A DNA stretch of 64,000 nt, taken from NCBI RefSeq assembly GCF_013155545.1, contig NZ_JABJVV010000024.1, forward strand, positions 1 to 64,000, read 5' to 3'. Shown here one piece after another: positions 9,191-17,030 of this stretch. The number at the start of each line of letters is the position of its first letter. Within the stretch, counting starts at the first letter, position 1. Both the position numbers and the translations under genes were made by a program. Origin of the DNA: Caenimonas soli. GTDB lineage: Bacteria > Pseudomonadota > Gammaproteobacteria > Burkholderiales > Burkholderiaceae_C. The notes beneath the pieces are model-generated. The model was not told the DNA's origin. It made no database searches and worked only from the letters and a program-made list of their open reading frames with translations.

Positions 9191-9514
9191 ATGACCCAGG
9201 CCACCTACATCTGTACTGACGGTTCGCGCCGCGACGTCGACGTTGCCATTGGCTCCAACCTCATGCGCGCCGCCTGCGACAGCGGCATCGAAGGCATCGT
9301 CGGCGACTGCGGGGGTGCCATGAGCTGCGCCACCTGCCATGTGTTCGTGGAAGACCGCTTCCTCGATCGCCTCGGCGCGATGGAGCCCAACGAGGACCAG
9401 ATCCTCGATTTCACCGCCGCCGGGCGCCAGCCCAACAGCCGCCTGGCCTGCCAGATCGTGATGAACGAGCAGCTGGCCGGCATCGTGGTGCGCATCGCCG
9501 ACCCGCAAGTCTGA
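9191..9514 (+). CDS. [2Fe-2S] ferredoxin, adrenodoxin/palustrisredoxin type
   Basis: This is a 107-residue electron carrier for class I P450s. The cluster ligands are Cys40, Cys46 and Cys49 in GDCGGAMSCATCHVF, with Cys87 in SRLACQI. This spacing and the trailing PNSRL are those of the adrenodoxin/putidaredoxin group that serves P450s, as opposed to plant-type ferredoxins. ATG 9191 is preceded by AGGAG. The neighbouring divergent P450 is the obvious partner. A second ferredoxin of identical length and ligand positions is at 62316, and both end in VRIADPQ. No ferredoxin reductase gene is in the window. Confidence 0.95.
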   Translation: MTQATYICTDGSRRDVDVAIGSNLMRAACDSGIEGIVGDCGGAMSCATCHVFVEDRFLDRLGAMEPNEDQILDFTAAGRQPNSRLACQIVMNEQLAGIVVRIADPQV

Positions 9515-9539
9515 TTCCATCTTTTTCCAGGATCATTTC

Positions 9540-10373
9540 ATGACCACTCCCGCGCAGCCGGCCAGCTGGCTTCAGCTCGAAGACAAGGTCTGCGTCGTCA
9601 CCGGCGCGGCCGGCGGCATCGGCGCGGAGATCGCGCGCGAGTTCGCCGCCGTGGGCGCCAAGGTGGCGCTGCTGGACCGCGACGAAAAAGGCGCGATCGA
9701 GGTCGCGGCGGCAATCGCCGAAAGCGGCGCCGAGGCGATCGCGGTCGGCTGCGACATCACCGACAAGGCCAGCGTGGACCGGGCCGCCGAGGCGGTGGAG
9801 CGCGCCCTTGGGCGCTGCGACGTGCTGGTCAACAACGCCGCGGCGATCTACGCCGACGCGCTGATGAACATCGACCTGGCCAAATGGAACCAGCTGATGG
9901 CCGTCAACCTGGGCGGCTTCCTGCTGTGCTCGCAGGCCTTCGGGCGCCAGATGATTGCCGGGGGCGGCGGCAGCATGGTGCACGTCGCATCGATTTCCGG
10001 CCGGGTCCCGCAGCCCTACAGCGGCCCGTACAGCGTGAGCAAGGCGGGCGTGAAGATGCTGTCGCAATTGCTCGCGGTGGAGTTGGGAGAGCACGGCATC
10101 CGCAGCAACGTGGTCAGCCCCGCGATGGTCCGCACGCCGATGAGCGAAGTGATCTACCAGAACCTCGAGGTCCTGAAGAAGCGCGAGCAGATCGTGCCGG
10201 CCCGCCGCATCAGCGGCCCGCGCGATATCGCCGAGGTCGTGGTGTACCTGGCCAGTCCGCGCTCGGGTTACGTCAGCGGCCAGGACGTGCTGGTCGACGG
10301 CGGCCTGTCCACCGCGTGGCTCACGCTGATCCCGCGCCCCGGTTTCGAGAAGCAGGACGCGCAGCAGGCGTGA
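9540..10373 (+). CDS. Short-chain dehydrogenase/reductase
   Basis: This is a classical SDR of 277 residues. The cofactor motif is TGAAGGIG near residue 21, followed by NNAA. The catalytic Ser and Tyr-x3-Lys are in SISG and YSVSK, and the C-terminal GYVSGQDVLVDGG is present. The Asp after the second strand (LLDRD) suggests NAD(H). It lies 25 bases after the ferredoxin gene and overlaps the MFS gene by four bases, so it belongs to the P2 operon. The likely job is oxidation of the alcohol made by the P450. Confidence 0.92.
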   Translation: MTTPAQPASWLQLEDKVCVVTGAAGGIGAEIAREFAAVGAKVALLDRDEKGAIEVAAAIAESGAEAIAVGCDITDKASVDRAAEAVERALGRCDVLVNNAAAIYADALMNIDLAKWNQLMAVNLGGFLLCSQAFGRQMIAGGGGSMVHVASISGRVPQPYSGPYSVSKAGVKMLSQLLAVELGEHGIRSNVVSPAMVRTPMSEVIYQNLEVLKKREQIVPARRISGPRDIAEVVVYLASPRSGYVSGQDVLVDGGLSTAWLTLIPRPGFEKQDAQQA

Positions 10374-11584
10374 CCGCCGCCCTCCGGCCTTCCATGCTGC
10401 TGCCCCTGCTGGCGGCGTATTTCGGCAGCAGCGCGATGATGCGCGTGTGCGATCCCATGCTGCCGGCCCTGGCCAGCAACTTCAACGTGACCACCGGCCA
10501 AGCCGCCTTCACGGTGTCGTGCTACGCCATCGCCTACGGCCTGATGCAACTGGTCTTCGGCCCGCTCGGCGACCGCTGGGGCAAGCGCCGTGTGATTGGC
10601 TTTGCGGCGCTGGCCTGCGTGGCCGGCAACGTCGCAGCGCTCCTCGCCATGAGCCTGGAGATGTTGGTGACCGCACGCGTGCTGGCCGGCGCCGCGGCGG
10701 CCGGCATCATTCCGTTGGTGCTGGCCTGGATCGGCGACACCGTGCCCTATAAGGAGCGGCAAGCGGTGCTGGCGCGCTTCCTGAGCGCGTCGATCATGGG
10801 CATGATCGCCGGCCAGTGGGTTTCCGGCCTGCTCACGGACCTGTTCGGGTGGCGTACCGTGTTCGCCGCGCTGGCGCTGCTGTTCTGCGGCGCCGGCACC
10901 GTGATCTCACTGAATGCCGAAGTGCGCGGCGAATCGCCGCCCGCGCCTTCGGGCCGCGGGCACCTGCGCCAGATCGGCCATGTGCTGGGCCGCCCGTGGG
11001 CGCGTGTCATCCTTATCGCCGTCGCCTTCGAGGGCGCCTTCGCGTTCTCGGTGATGGCGTTTCTGCCCGCTTTTCTGGTTACCGAATTCGGACTTGGCAT
11101 CTCGTGGGCCGCCGCAGTGGTCGCCTTGTATGGCGTCGGCGGGATGGTGTATTCGTTCGCCGCCAAGCCTTTGCTCGCGCGCCTCGGCGAAGCGGGCCAG
11201 GCGCTGGCTGGCGGCGGCCTGTTGGGCCTGTCATGGGCGCTGCTGGTCTTGGTGCCGCTCTGGCAAACCGCAATGCCCGCCTGCATGCTGGCCGGCATCG
11301 GCTACTACATGCTGCACAACACGCTGACGACGCACGCGACGCAGATGGCTCCCGCGGTGCGCGGCACGGCCGTGGGCCTGTATGCGTCGGCGATGTTCAC
11401 CGGCATCTCCGCCGGCGTCGCGATCACCGCCCTGGGCGTGGACCGCATCGGCTACCGACCGCTGTTCCTGGTTTGCAGCGTCGGCCTGGCACTGTTGGGC
11501 GCTGTCTTCGCGTTCAGACTACGCCGCCGCGCCGCCATCAGCCCAATGGCAGCACCCGCTCAAAGGATCTCGAACACTTCGTAG
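10370..11584 (+). CDS. MFS transporter, DHA1-like
   Basis: This is a 12-helix major facilitator (404 residues) with motif A GPLGDRWGKRR after helix 2. The start is taken as GTG 10370, whose last two bases form the TGA stop of the SDR gene (GTGA overlap). This is the usual sign of translational coupling. ATG 10394 is an alternative that still keeps the first helix. Its 3' end overlaps the convergent DUF3237 gene by 25 bases. The position after a ferredoxin and an SDR suggests substrate uptake or efflux. Confidence 0.88.
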   Translation: MTAALRPSMLLPLLAAYFGSSAMMRVCDPMLPALASNFNVTTGQAAFTVSCYAIAYGLMQLVFGPLGDRWGKRRVIGFAALACVAGNVAALLAMSLEMLVTARVLAGAAAAGIIPLVLAWIGDTVPYKERQAVLARFLSASIMGMIAGQWVSGLLTDLFGWRTVFAALALLFCGAGTVISLNAEVRGESPPAPSGRGHLRQIGHVLGRPWARVILIAVAFEGAFAFSVMAFLPAFLVTEFGLGISWAAAVVALYGVGGMVYSFAAKPLLARLGEAGQALAGGGLLGLSWALLVLVPLWQTAMPACMLAGIGYYMLHNTLTTHATQMAPAVRGTAVGLYASAMFTGISAGVAITALGVDRIGYRPLFLVCSVGLALLGAVFAFRLRRRAAISPMAAPAQRISNTS

Positions 11585-12030
11585 ACGACCGTGGCACCTT
11601 CGCGCCGACCCACCCCTACGGTCACAATGCGGTTGAGCCAGTCGTACTTTTCGGAAGCGGTCTCGAAGAATACCGCACTGCGCAAGTAGAACTCGGTATA
11701 AGGAACGTGTTCGCCCGCCATTAGTCGAAAGTTGACTGCTTCGCTGGCGGTGCGGATGCCCCGGTACGTGATCAGCACCGTCTGACCGTCGTCGCTTTCC
11801 ATTGCCAAGCGAACATCCGGATGGTAGGACCCATCCGAGCGCTGCAGCAGACTATCGCTCCCGCCTGGAAGAATCGTCCCGTGCACGCGCGGCCCTTCGA
11901 AGCTGCCACCCTTGAGAATATCGAAGCGCCGAGACCCCGAACGTGTGACACCGAGATGAACGGACCTCTCCACCTCGATCCGCATCGAACCAATGAAGCG
12001 AGACTCGAGGGCTTGGGGCACGCCGCTCAT
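11560..12030 (-). CDS. DUF3237 family protein
   Basis: This is a 156-residue protein of the DUF3237 family, single-domain beta-barrel proteins of unknown function. It shows the family pattern of a Gly-rich GGSFEGPRVHGTILPGGSD, then DVRLAMESDDGQTVLITYRGI, and a conserved end with WLNRIVTVGVGRR. A paralogue of almost the same length sits at 61155 among P450 and SDR genes. The repeated association with oxygenase operons points to a role in handling a pathway intermediate, but the reaction is unknown. The 3' end overlaps the MFS gene on the other strand. Confidence 0.85.
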   Translation of the reverse strand: MSGVPQALESRFIGSMRIEVERSVHLGVTRSGSRRFDILKGGSFEGPRVHGTILPGGSDSLLQRSDGSYHPDVRLAMESDDGQTVLITYRGIRTASEAVNFRLMAGEHVPYTEFYLRSAVFFETASEKYDWLNRIVTVGVGRREGATVVYEVFEIL

Positions 12031-12083
12031 GGAAGCGTTCGGGAATTGCGAGAGGTCATCATGGGTGTTCAGGGAATGGGGCG

Positions 12084-12788
12084 TCAGTGCCGGCCCAGGC
12101 CAGCATGAATAGTCATGCCCGGGGCGGGCTCGAGTAGATTCACCTCGCTACGCTGAAACAGCGTGGTGCCCAGCTTCTTGCGTTGCGCGGCCAGCTCGGC
12201 ACGCAGCGACTCGTCGGCTTCGAGCTGGCGATGGCCCGCGTGCCATTTGGCCGCATCCGGCCACGCGTACAAGAGCACCACCTTCTGCATGCCCGAGCCG
12301 GCAGCCATGTCGAACACGCCCAGCACGCGGGCACCCGCTTCGCGCAGGCGCGGCAGCCATGTCTGCTTCATGAATTCATTGACCGCGGCCGCTTGGCCCG
12401 GCGCGACCTGCTGCTGCACCAGCTCGTGCAATCCGCCGATCGCTTCCTGCGCTGCGGCACCGGCGAGTGCGGCCCACACCGCGTTGGGCTTGATGAAGAA
12501 CAGATCGTGCCGCTCCACCATCTCATGGCCGGCGTTGGTTTCGGCACGGATGCGCCACCAGTCGGCGTCCTGGTAGAAAGCGGCCCAAGTGGTTTCGCGT
12601 TGCGCGTAGTCGCGGTAGGCCATCAAATAGACGAAGCGCGGCGCGTCAGGACCGGCCAATGCGATCCAGCGGCCCACGCAGTCGACGCCGTGGCGCTTGA
12701 ACAGCGCGGGCAGGTGGTCGTTGAAGCGCGAGTGCACGTCGGCCATGCGGCCGGGTGCGACGGAATACAGGCGCAGCTCGTAGATCAT
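12084..12788 (-). CDS. NIPSNAP family protein, two tandem domains
   Basis: This is a 234-residue protein with two ferredoxin-fold NIPSNAP-like repeats, about residues 1-105 and 115-220. The first begins MIYELRLYSVAPGRMADVHSRF. The second repeats the pattern as HELVQQQVAPGQAAAVNEF and ends near GTTLFQRSEVNLLEP. Bacterial members are small cytoplasmic proteins of unclear function in catabolic operons, possibly oxygenase-like or ligand-binding. It is divergent from the quinone oxidoreductase at 12895 and shares its promoter region. A weak leftward promoter there (CAGACA, 16 bases, TATGGT at 12821-12816) could drive it. Confidence 0.8.
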   Translation of the reverse strand: MIYELRLYSVAPGRMADVHSRFNDHLPALFKRHGVDCVGRWIALAGPDAPRFVYLMAYRDYAQRETTWAAFYQDADWWRIRAETNAGHEMVERHDLFFIKPNAVWAALAGAAAQEAIGGLHELVQQQVAPGQAAAVNEFMKQTWLPRLREAGARVLGVFDMAAGSGMQKVVLLYAWPDAAKWHAGHRQLEADESLRAELAAQRKKLGTTLFQRSEVNLLEPAPGMTIHAGLGRH

Positions 12789-12842
12789 TGGTATCTTTCG
12801 ATGCGAAGGTCATTCACCATAGCCGCCTCGCGCGCTCTGTCT

Positions 12843-12888
12843 GTCCCATCCGAGGGGGGCATACGCGTGCCGGGGCGCCGCCTATGCT
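12843..12888 (+). promoter_or_regulatory. Promoter P3 with degenerate palindromic operator (motif I)
   Basis: GTCCCA, six bases, then GGGGGC (12843-12860) leads into the -35 element CATACG (12860-12865). The -10 element TATGCT (12883-12888) follows after 17 bases. Six bases later comes the ATG of the quinone oxidoreductase, so transcription should start at or next to the start codon. The operator is the most diverged copy of the family, but its geometry is intact. Confidence 0.65.
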
Positions 12889-12894
12889 GGCCGC

Positions 12895-13845
12895 ATGAAA
12901 GCCATTGTCTCGACTCCCGACGGCGCCCGGCTGGCCGATGTGCCGGCGCCGCAGCCCCAACCCCATGAAATTCTGGTGCGCGTGAAAGCCGCGAGCCTGA
13001 ACCGTGCGGACCTGGCCGGGCTGGCGGCTAAGGACGGCAAGGTCATCGGGATGGAATGGGCCGGAGAAGTGATCGAGGCCGGTCCGCAAGCGGGGCCGTT
13101 CAAACCCGGCGACCGGGTCATGTGTACCGGCGCCGGCGCCTATGCTGAGTACGCCGTCACCGACGGCGGGCGCGCCTGCAAGATACCCGACGCGTCGCTG
13201 CCCTACGAAGAAGCGACCGTGCTCACGCTCGCGCTGCAGGCCATGCACGACGCGCTCGCCACGCAGGGGCAGCTCAAGCGTGGCGACGATGTACTGATCC
13301 ACGGCGCCAGCTCCGGCGTCGGCCTGATGGGTTTGCAGATCGCGCGCCTGCTGGGCGCGGGCAAGGTGATCGGCACGTCCACGCATGCCGCGCGGCGTGC
13401 GCGCCTGGGCGAGTTCGGCGCCGACCTGGCGCTCGACCCGTCGCAGCCCGGCTGGCACGAGCACATCCTGGAAGCCACCGCCGGCAAGGGCGTGGAAGTG
13501 ATCGTCGACCAGGTCACCGGCAAGCAATTCGCGCAGACCATGCAGACAGCCGCGATTGGCGGCCGCATCGTGAACCTCGGCCGCCTGGGCGGCGCCGGCG
13601 GCGACTTCGACTTCCAGTTGCACGCGCTGCGGCGCCTCACCTACATCGGCGTCACCTTCCGCACCCGCTCCGTCGAGGAAATCCGGGTGCTGAACGCGCG
13701 CATGCTGGCGGACCTGGGCCAGGCCATCGCGGAGCGCCGGTTGCGCCTGCCGATCGACAGCAGCTACCCGCTGGCCGATGCCGGCGCCGCGCTCGCACGG
13801 ATGAGCGCCAACGAGCATTTCGGGAAGATCGTGATCACGGTGTAG
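12895..13845 (+). CDS. Zinc-independent MDR oxidoreductase (quinone oxidoreductase-like)
   Basis: This 316-residue medium-chain dehydrogenase/reductase has a GroES-like N-terminal half and a Rossmann domain with HGASSGVGLMGLQIA (residues 137-150). The cysteine and histidine ligands of catalytic zinc are absent, so it is of the NADPH:quinone oxidoreductase or enoyl reductase kind. The start has no Shine-Dalgarno sequence, and the -10 element ends six bases before ATG, indicating a leaderless mRNA. The wrbA-like quinone reductase follows 24 bases downstream, so the pair may detoxify quinones made by the oxygenases or reduce an enone intermediate. Confidence 0.88.
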   Translation: MKAIVSTPDGARLADVPAPQPQPHEILVRVKAASLNRADLAGLAAKDGKVIGMEWAGEVIEAGPQAGPFKPGDRVMCTGAGAYAEYAVTDGGRACKIPDASLPYEEATVLTLALQAMHDALATQGQLKRGDDVLIHGASSGVGLMGLQIARLLGAGKVIGTSTHAARRARLGEFGADLALDPSQPGWHEHILEATAGKGVEVIVDQVTGKQFAQTMQTAAIGGRIVNLGRLGGAGGDFDFQLHALRRLTYIGVTFRTRSVEEIRVLNARMLADLGQAIAERRLRLPIDSSYPLADAGAALARMSANEHFGKIVITV

Positions 13846-13869
13846 CCCCTCCCTCAACACAACCTATTC

Positions 13870-14496
13870 ATGACCAAAGTCACCATCGTCTACTACAGCA
13901 GCACCGGCAACACCTGGGAGACCGCGCGCGCGATCGAGCAGGGCGCGCAACAGGCCGGGGCGCAGACGCGGCTGCGCAAGGTGCGCGAACTCGCCGGGCC
14001 GGAAACCATTACCGCCAAGCCGGCGTGGCAGGCGCACCTGGACGCGACGCGCAATGTGCCTGAGGCCACGCCGGCCGACATCGAATGGTGCGATGGCTAT
14101 GTGTTCGGCTCGCCCACGCGCTTCGGCCTGCCGGCCGCGCAGCTCAAACAGTTCATCGACACGCTGGGCCCACTCTGGGCGCAAGGCAAGCTGCAGGACA
14201 AGGCCGCGGGCGCATTTACCGGCGCGGGCAACCTGCATGGCGGCCAGGAGTCGACGCTGCTCGCGATGCACAACATGTTCTACCACTGGGGCTCGATCAT
14301 CGTGCCGGTGGGCTACACCGACGCGTCGGTGAAGGCGGCCGGCGGCAACCCCTACGGCACGAGTTTCAATGACGGCCGCGGCCAGCCCCTACCCGAGTTG
14401 GTCCTGGCAGCCGCTCGCCACCAGGGCGCTCGCATCGCGCGCTTCGCACAAATCCTGGCCGCCGCGCGCGAGCCGGAACCCGCCATGGCGGCCTGA
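13870..14496 (+). CDS. wrbA: NAD(P)H:quinone oxidoreductase, WrbA family
   Basis: This is a flavodoxin-fold FMN enzyme (208 residues) that reduces quinones by two electrons. It has the N-terminal phosphate-binding YYSSTGNTWETA, then GSPTRFGLPAAQLKQFIDTLG and LQDKAAGAFTGAGNLHGGQE, all WrbA signatures. It is co-directional with the MDR quinone oxidoreductase at 12895 and shares promoter P3. The 32 bases to the next stretch lack a terminator, so the IclR gene may be partly co-transcribed. A role in protecting cells from catechol- or hydroquinone-derived quinones fits. Confidence 0.92.
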   Translation: MTKVTIVYYSSTGNTWETARAIEQGAQQAGAQTRLRKVRELAGPETITAKPAWQAHLDATRNVPEATPADIEWCDGYVFGSPTRFGLPAAQLKQFIDTLGPLWAQGKLQDKAAGAFTGAGNLHGGQESTLLAMHNMFYHWGSIIVPVGYTDASVKAAGGNPYGTSFNDGRGQPLPELVLAAARHQGARIARFAQILAAAREPEPAMAA

Positions 14497-14551
14497 GTCA
14501 TGCTAGGCTCGCGCCGCCGGGGTTCGACAGCCCGCGGCACTGGAGTAGTCC

Positions 14552-15382
14552 ATGGTGCAAGCTCGCGAAGATGATGCGATGAGCGACGAAGGCGGCAACG
14601 GCGACGACGATGCAGGCGGGGTGCAGGCGGTGGACACGGCCGTGCGCGTGCTCTCGGCGCTGATCGACATGGGCGCACCGCTGATGCTCAAGACTGTGGC
14701 CGAGCGCGCCGACATGCAGCCGCCCAAGGCGCACCGCTACCTGGTGAGCTTCTGCCGCAGCGGCCTGGCCGAACGGGATGCGGCGACCGGTGGTTACCGG
14801 TTGGGACCACTCGCCGTGCGGTTGGGACTGGCCGCGCTGAGGCACCTCAACGTGGTGCAGGTGGCATCACCCACGCTGGCGACGCTGCGCGACGAACTCG
14901 GCTTCACGGCCGGCCTGGCGGTGTGGGGCGGCGCCGGCCCGACCTTTGTCCGCTTCGAGGAGACCAACGATGCGCTCATCATCAGCGGCCGCCCCGGCTC
15001 CGTGATGCCGCTGCTCACGTCTTCTACCGGCCGCGTGTTCGGCGCCTACCTGCCGCGTTCGGTCACTGAACCCTACATTCGCAAGGAACTGGCGGGCACG
15101 CCGCATCCCGGTGCCACACCCTCCAACCGGAAGATAGAACTGGACGAGGTGGAAACCCTGTTCGAGGGCGTGCGTCAACACAAACTCGCGCAGGTCCGGG
15201 GCGACGTCAATCCGGGCCTGCATGGCCTGTCCGCCCCCATCCTCGACCACGCCGGTGCGATCGTCGGCGTGCTGACCGTGATGGGGTCGGCCGGTTTGAT
15301 CAACACCGACCTGGACGGGCCCATCGCGGCCACGTTGTCAGCGCGCGCCGAAGAGGTTTCACGACGGATGGGCTGGGCCTGA
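14552..15382 (+). CDS. IclR family transcriptional regulator
   Basis: This 276-residue regulator has a winged helix at about residues 25-90 (VQAVDTAVRVLSALIDMG, then LKTVAERADMQPPKAHRYL). An IclR effector domain follows, with the characteristic SSTGRVFGAYLP and NPGLHGLSAPILDHAGAIVGVLTVMG. ATG 14552 has GGAG seven bases upstream and is preferred over the internal ATG 14579. IclR proteins commonly control aromatic acid and acyl-CoA pathways as repressors or activators. It is a candidate for the GTCCCC palindromes of the outer blocks, in competition with the LuxR-type protein encoded next to it. Confidence 0.93.
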   Translation: MVQAREDDAMSDEGGNGDDDAGGVQAVDTAVRVLSALIDMGAPLMLKTVAERADMQPPKAHRYLVSFCRSGLAERDAATGGYRLGPLAVRLGLAALRHLNVVQVASPTLATLRDELGFTAGLAVWGGAGPTFVRFEETNDALIISGRPGSVMPLLTSSTGRVFGAYLPRSVTEPYIRKELAGTPHPGATPSNRKIELDEVETLFEGVRQHKLAQVRGDVNPGLHGLSAPILDHAGAIVGVLTVMGSAGLINTDLDGPIAATLSARAEEVSRRMGWA

Positions 15383-15426
15383 ACCTGCCGCCCGTCGGAA
15401 GTACGGGTTTTCCCCAGTCTCTAGAA

Positions 15427-15443
15427 ATTACGTTAAGCGTAAT
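15427..15443. promoter_or_regulatory. AT-rich palindrome upstream of the LuxR-type gene, putative operator
   Basis: ATTACG-N5-CGTAAT is a perfect 17-base dyad, with 6-base arms, in an unusually AT-rich patch of an otherwise very GC-rich region. A second imperfect dyad, CCGTT (15450-15454) with AACGG (15467-15471), lies just downstream and encloses a -10-like GATATT (15459-15464). Neither resembles the two operator families elsewhere in the window. They may control expression of the LuxR-type gene 88 bases downstream. Confidence 0.5.
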
Positions 15444-15531
15444 CTGATTCCGTTATCGGATATTCCAACGGACCCATCGAGTCCGAGCCGGGGAGGGCCT
15501 CGCAGCCCCAAGCATCTCAGGAGACAAGCAC

Positions 15532-16389
15532 ATGATGACCGTGATGGTTCAGGACCCGGCGACGCCCGGCACTACCCCGAACAGTTCGATGGCGCAGTTG
15601 GTGGAATCCATCGGCCATAAGCATTTCGGGCCAGCGCTCGCTTACTTCTTGCACGACCTGTGCGGCGCCGACCATTTCGCAGCTTTCCGGCTGGGGCAGG
15701 ATGAACTGCGCGAAGTCGCGGCCTGCTGCTTCGAGCCGGAGCGCACCGCGCGCGATCGGGTCGAAAGCTACGTCAAACAGGGCTGGTGGAGGCGCGACCC
15801 GGCGATGACCGAGGCGCAACGCTGCGTGAGCGGGCCCGCGCCCAGCAGCATCATCCACGTGGACTTCAGCGACGACGGCTACAACGACCTGCGCCCGCGC
15901 GTCTACCCGCACGTACGCGACCGCATCCTGTTGTGCGGCCGCAGCGCGAGCGGCGCGATCGGCCTGAGCGTGCTGCGCTCCGATCCGCACACGCCCTTTG
16001 CCGGCGAAGCGATCGCCAAACTCAGCCAGTGCGGCGACCTGCTGGTCGCGGTGCTGGGCAAACATGCCGACGTCTGCCAGAGCCGGCCCAACGTGGCTCG
16101 CGCGCTGACAGAACTGCCGGACATCGAAAGCTGCATCGTCACCACCAGCAACCTGCCGCGGCGTGAAGCCGAGGTCTGTGCGCGCATCCTGTACGGGCTC
16201 TCGTCCGTCGGCATCGCGCTGGACCTCTCGGTGAGCGAAGAAACCGTGAAGACTTACCGCAAGCGCGCCTATCAGCGCCTGGCGATCGGCAGCGAACGCG
16301 AACTACTCACCTGGTACCTGACGCGCTGGAGCGGTTGGATCGGCCAGCGCTTCGAAGCAACGGCCTCCCCCTCCCCCGCGCTGCATTGA
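15532..16389 (+). CDS. LuxR-family transcriptional regulator
   Basis: This is a 285-residue protein with a C-terminal LuxR/GerE helix-turn-helix at about residues 205-265. It reads LPRREAEVCARILYGLSSVG followed by LSVSEETVKTYRKRAYQRL. The N-terminal 190 residues are not a receiver domain, since no phospho-acceptor Asp pattern is seen. They look like a ligand-sensing domain I cannot name. It is not accompanied by an autoinducer synthase. LuxR-type activators bind dyads centred near -42, exactly where the GTCCCC palindrome lies in eight promoters of this window, so it is the prime candidate for that site. The nearest copy is seven bases after its own stop. Confidence 0.88.
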   Translation: MMTVMVQDPATPGTTPNSSMAQLVESIGHKHFGPALAYFLHDLCGADHFAAFRLGQDELREVAACCFEPERTARDRVESYVKQGWWRRDPAMTEAQRCVSGPAPSSIIHVDFSDDGYNDLRPRVYPHVRDRILLCGRSASGAIGLSVLRSDPHTPFAGEAIAKLSQCGDLLVAVLGKHADVCQSRPNVARALTELPDIESCIVTTSNLPRREAEVCARILYGLSSVGIALDLSVSEETVKTYRKRAYQRLAIGSERELLTWYLTRWSGWIGQRFEATASPSPALH

Positions 16390-16395
16390 AAGGGT

Positions 16396-16441
16396 GTCCC
16401 CCGTGGCGGGGACTGACCGCGCGGCGCCGCGATGCGCCAAT
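16396..16441 (+). promoter_or_regulatory. Promoter P4 with palindromic operator (motif I)
   Basis: This is a perfect GTCCCC-N6-GGGGAC palindrome (16396-16413) with -35 CTGACC (16413-16418). GCCAAT follows after 17 bases as a weak -10. It lies immediately after the LuxR-type gene and drives the hemerythrin-monooxygenase-Bug unit. Confidence 0.75.
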
Positions 16442-16464
16442 AGAAGCATGCTTACGCCACGCCC

Positions 16465-17025
16465 ATGCAGCCGCAGGCCGTCACACTGATCATCGAGGAG
16501 CACCGCGCCCTGGCCACCGTGCTGCGCGCCCTGCGCCGATCGGTGGACAAGGCGCGCAAGTCGGGCGAGCCGCCGGATTTCGACGAGCTGCGTGCCATGC
16601 TGTTTTACATGGACGAGATGGCCGCGCGCGTGCACCATGCCAACGAGAGCGAGCTGCTGTTTCCGCTCATCCGCGAGCGCTGCCCCGCGCTATGGCCGGT
16701 TCTCGACCGGCTGCTGGCGGAACATGGCCGCGGCGAGTCCGCCGTGCGCGACCTCGAGCACAGCCTGATGGCCTGGCAGGTCATGGGTGACGAGCGCCGC
16801 GAAGCTTTCGAATTGATGCTGGGCGCCTACATCGAAGGCTACCTCGGCCACATGGAGGTCGAAGAGAGCTATGTGCTGCCGGTGGCGATGGACTATCTTT
16901 CGGCCGAGGACTGGAGCGAACTGGACGCCGCGTTCACGCGCCAGCGCGGCGCACTGGAAGGGTCCATGACACGCGGCCACCGCGAACTGTTCGACCGCAT
17001 CGTCTCGAACCAACTTCCTACTTAA
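16465..17025 (+). CDS. Hemerythrin HHE domain protein
   Basis: This is a 186-residue four-helix protein that should bind a non-heme di-iron centre. The ligand pattern is complete: His13 (EEHRAL), His57/58 and Glu61 (VHHANESE), His87 (AEHGRGE), and His129 with Glu133 (GHMEVEE). Such proteins bind O2 or NO, store iron or protect against oxidative and nitrosative stress. The FAD monooxygenase gene begins six bases after its stop, so the two are almost certainly co-transcribed from P4. Supplying or sensing O2 for the monooxygenase is a tempting but unproven role. Confidence 0.92.
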   Translation: MQPQAVTLIIEEHRALATVLRALRRSVDKARKSGEPPDFDELRAMLFYMDEMAARVHHANESELLFPLIRERCPALWPVLDRLLAEHGRGESAVRDLEHSLMAWQVMGDERREAFELMLGAYIEGYLGHMEVEESYVLPVAMDYLSAEDWSELDAAFTRQRGALEGSMTRGHRELFDRIVSNQLPT

Positions 17026-17030
17026 CGACC

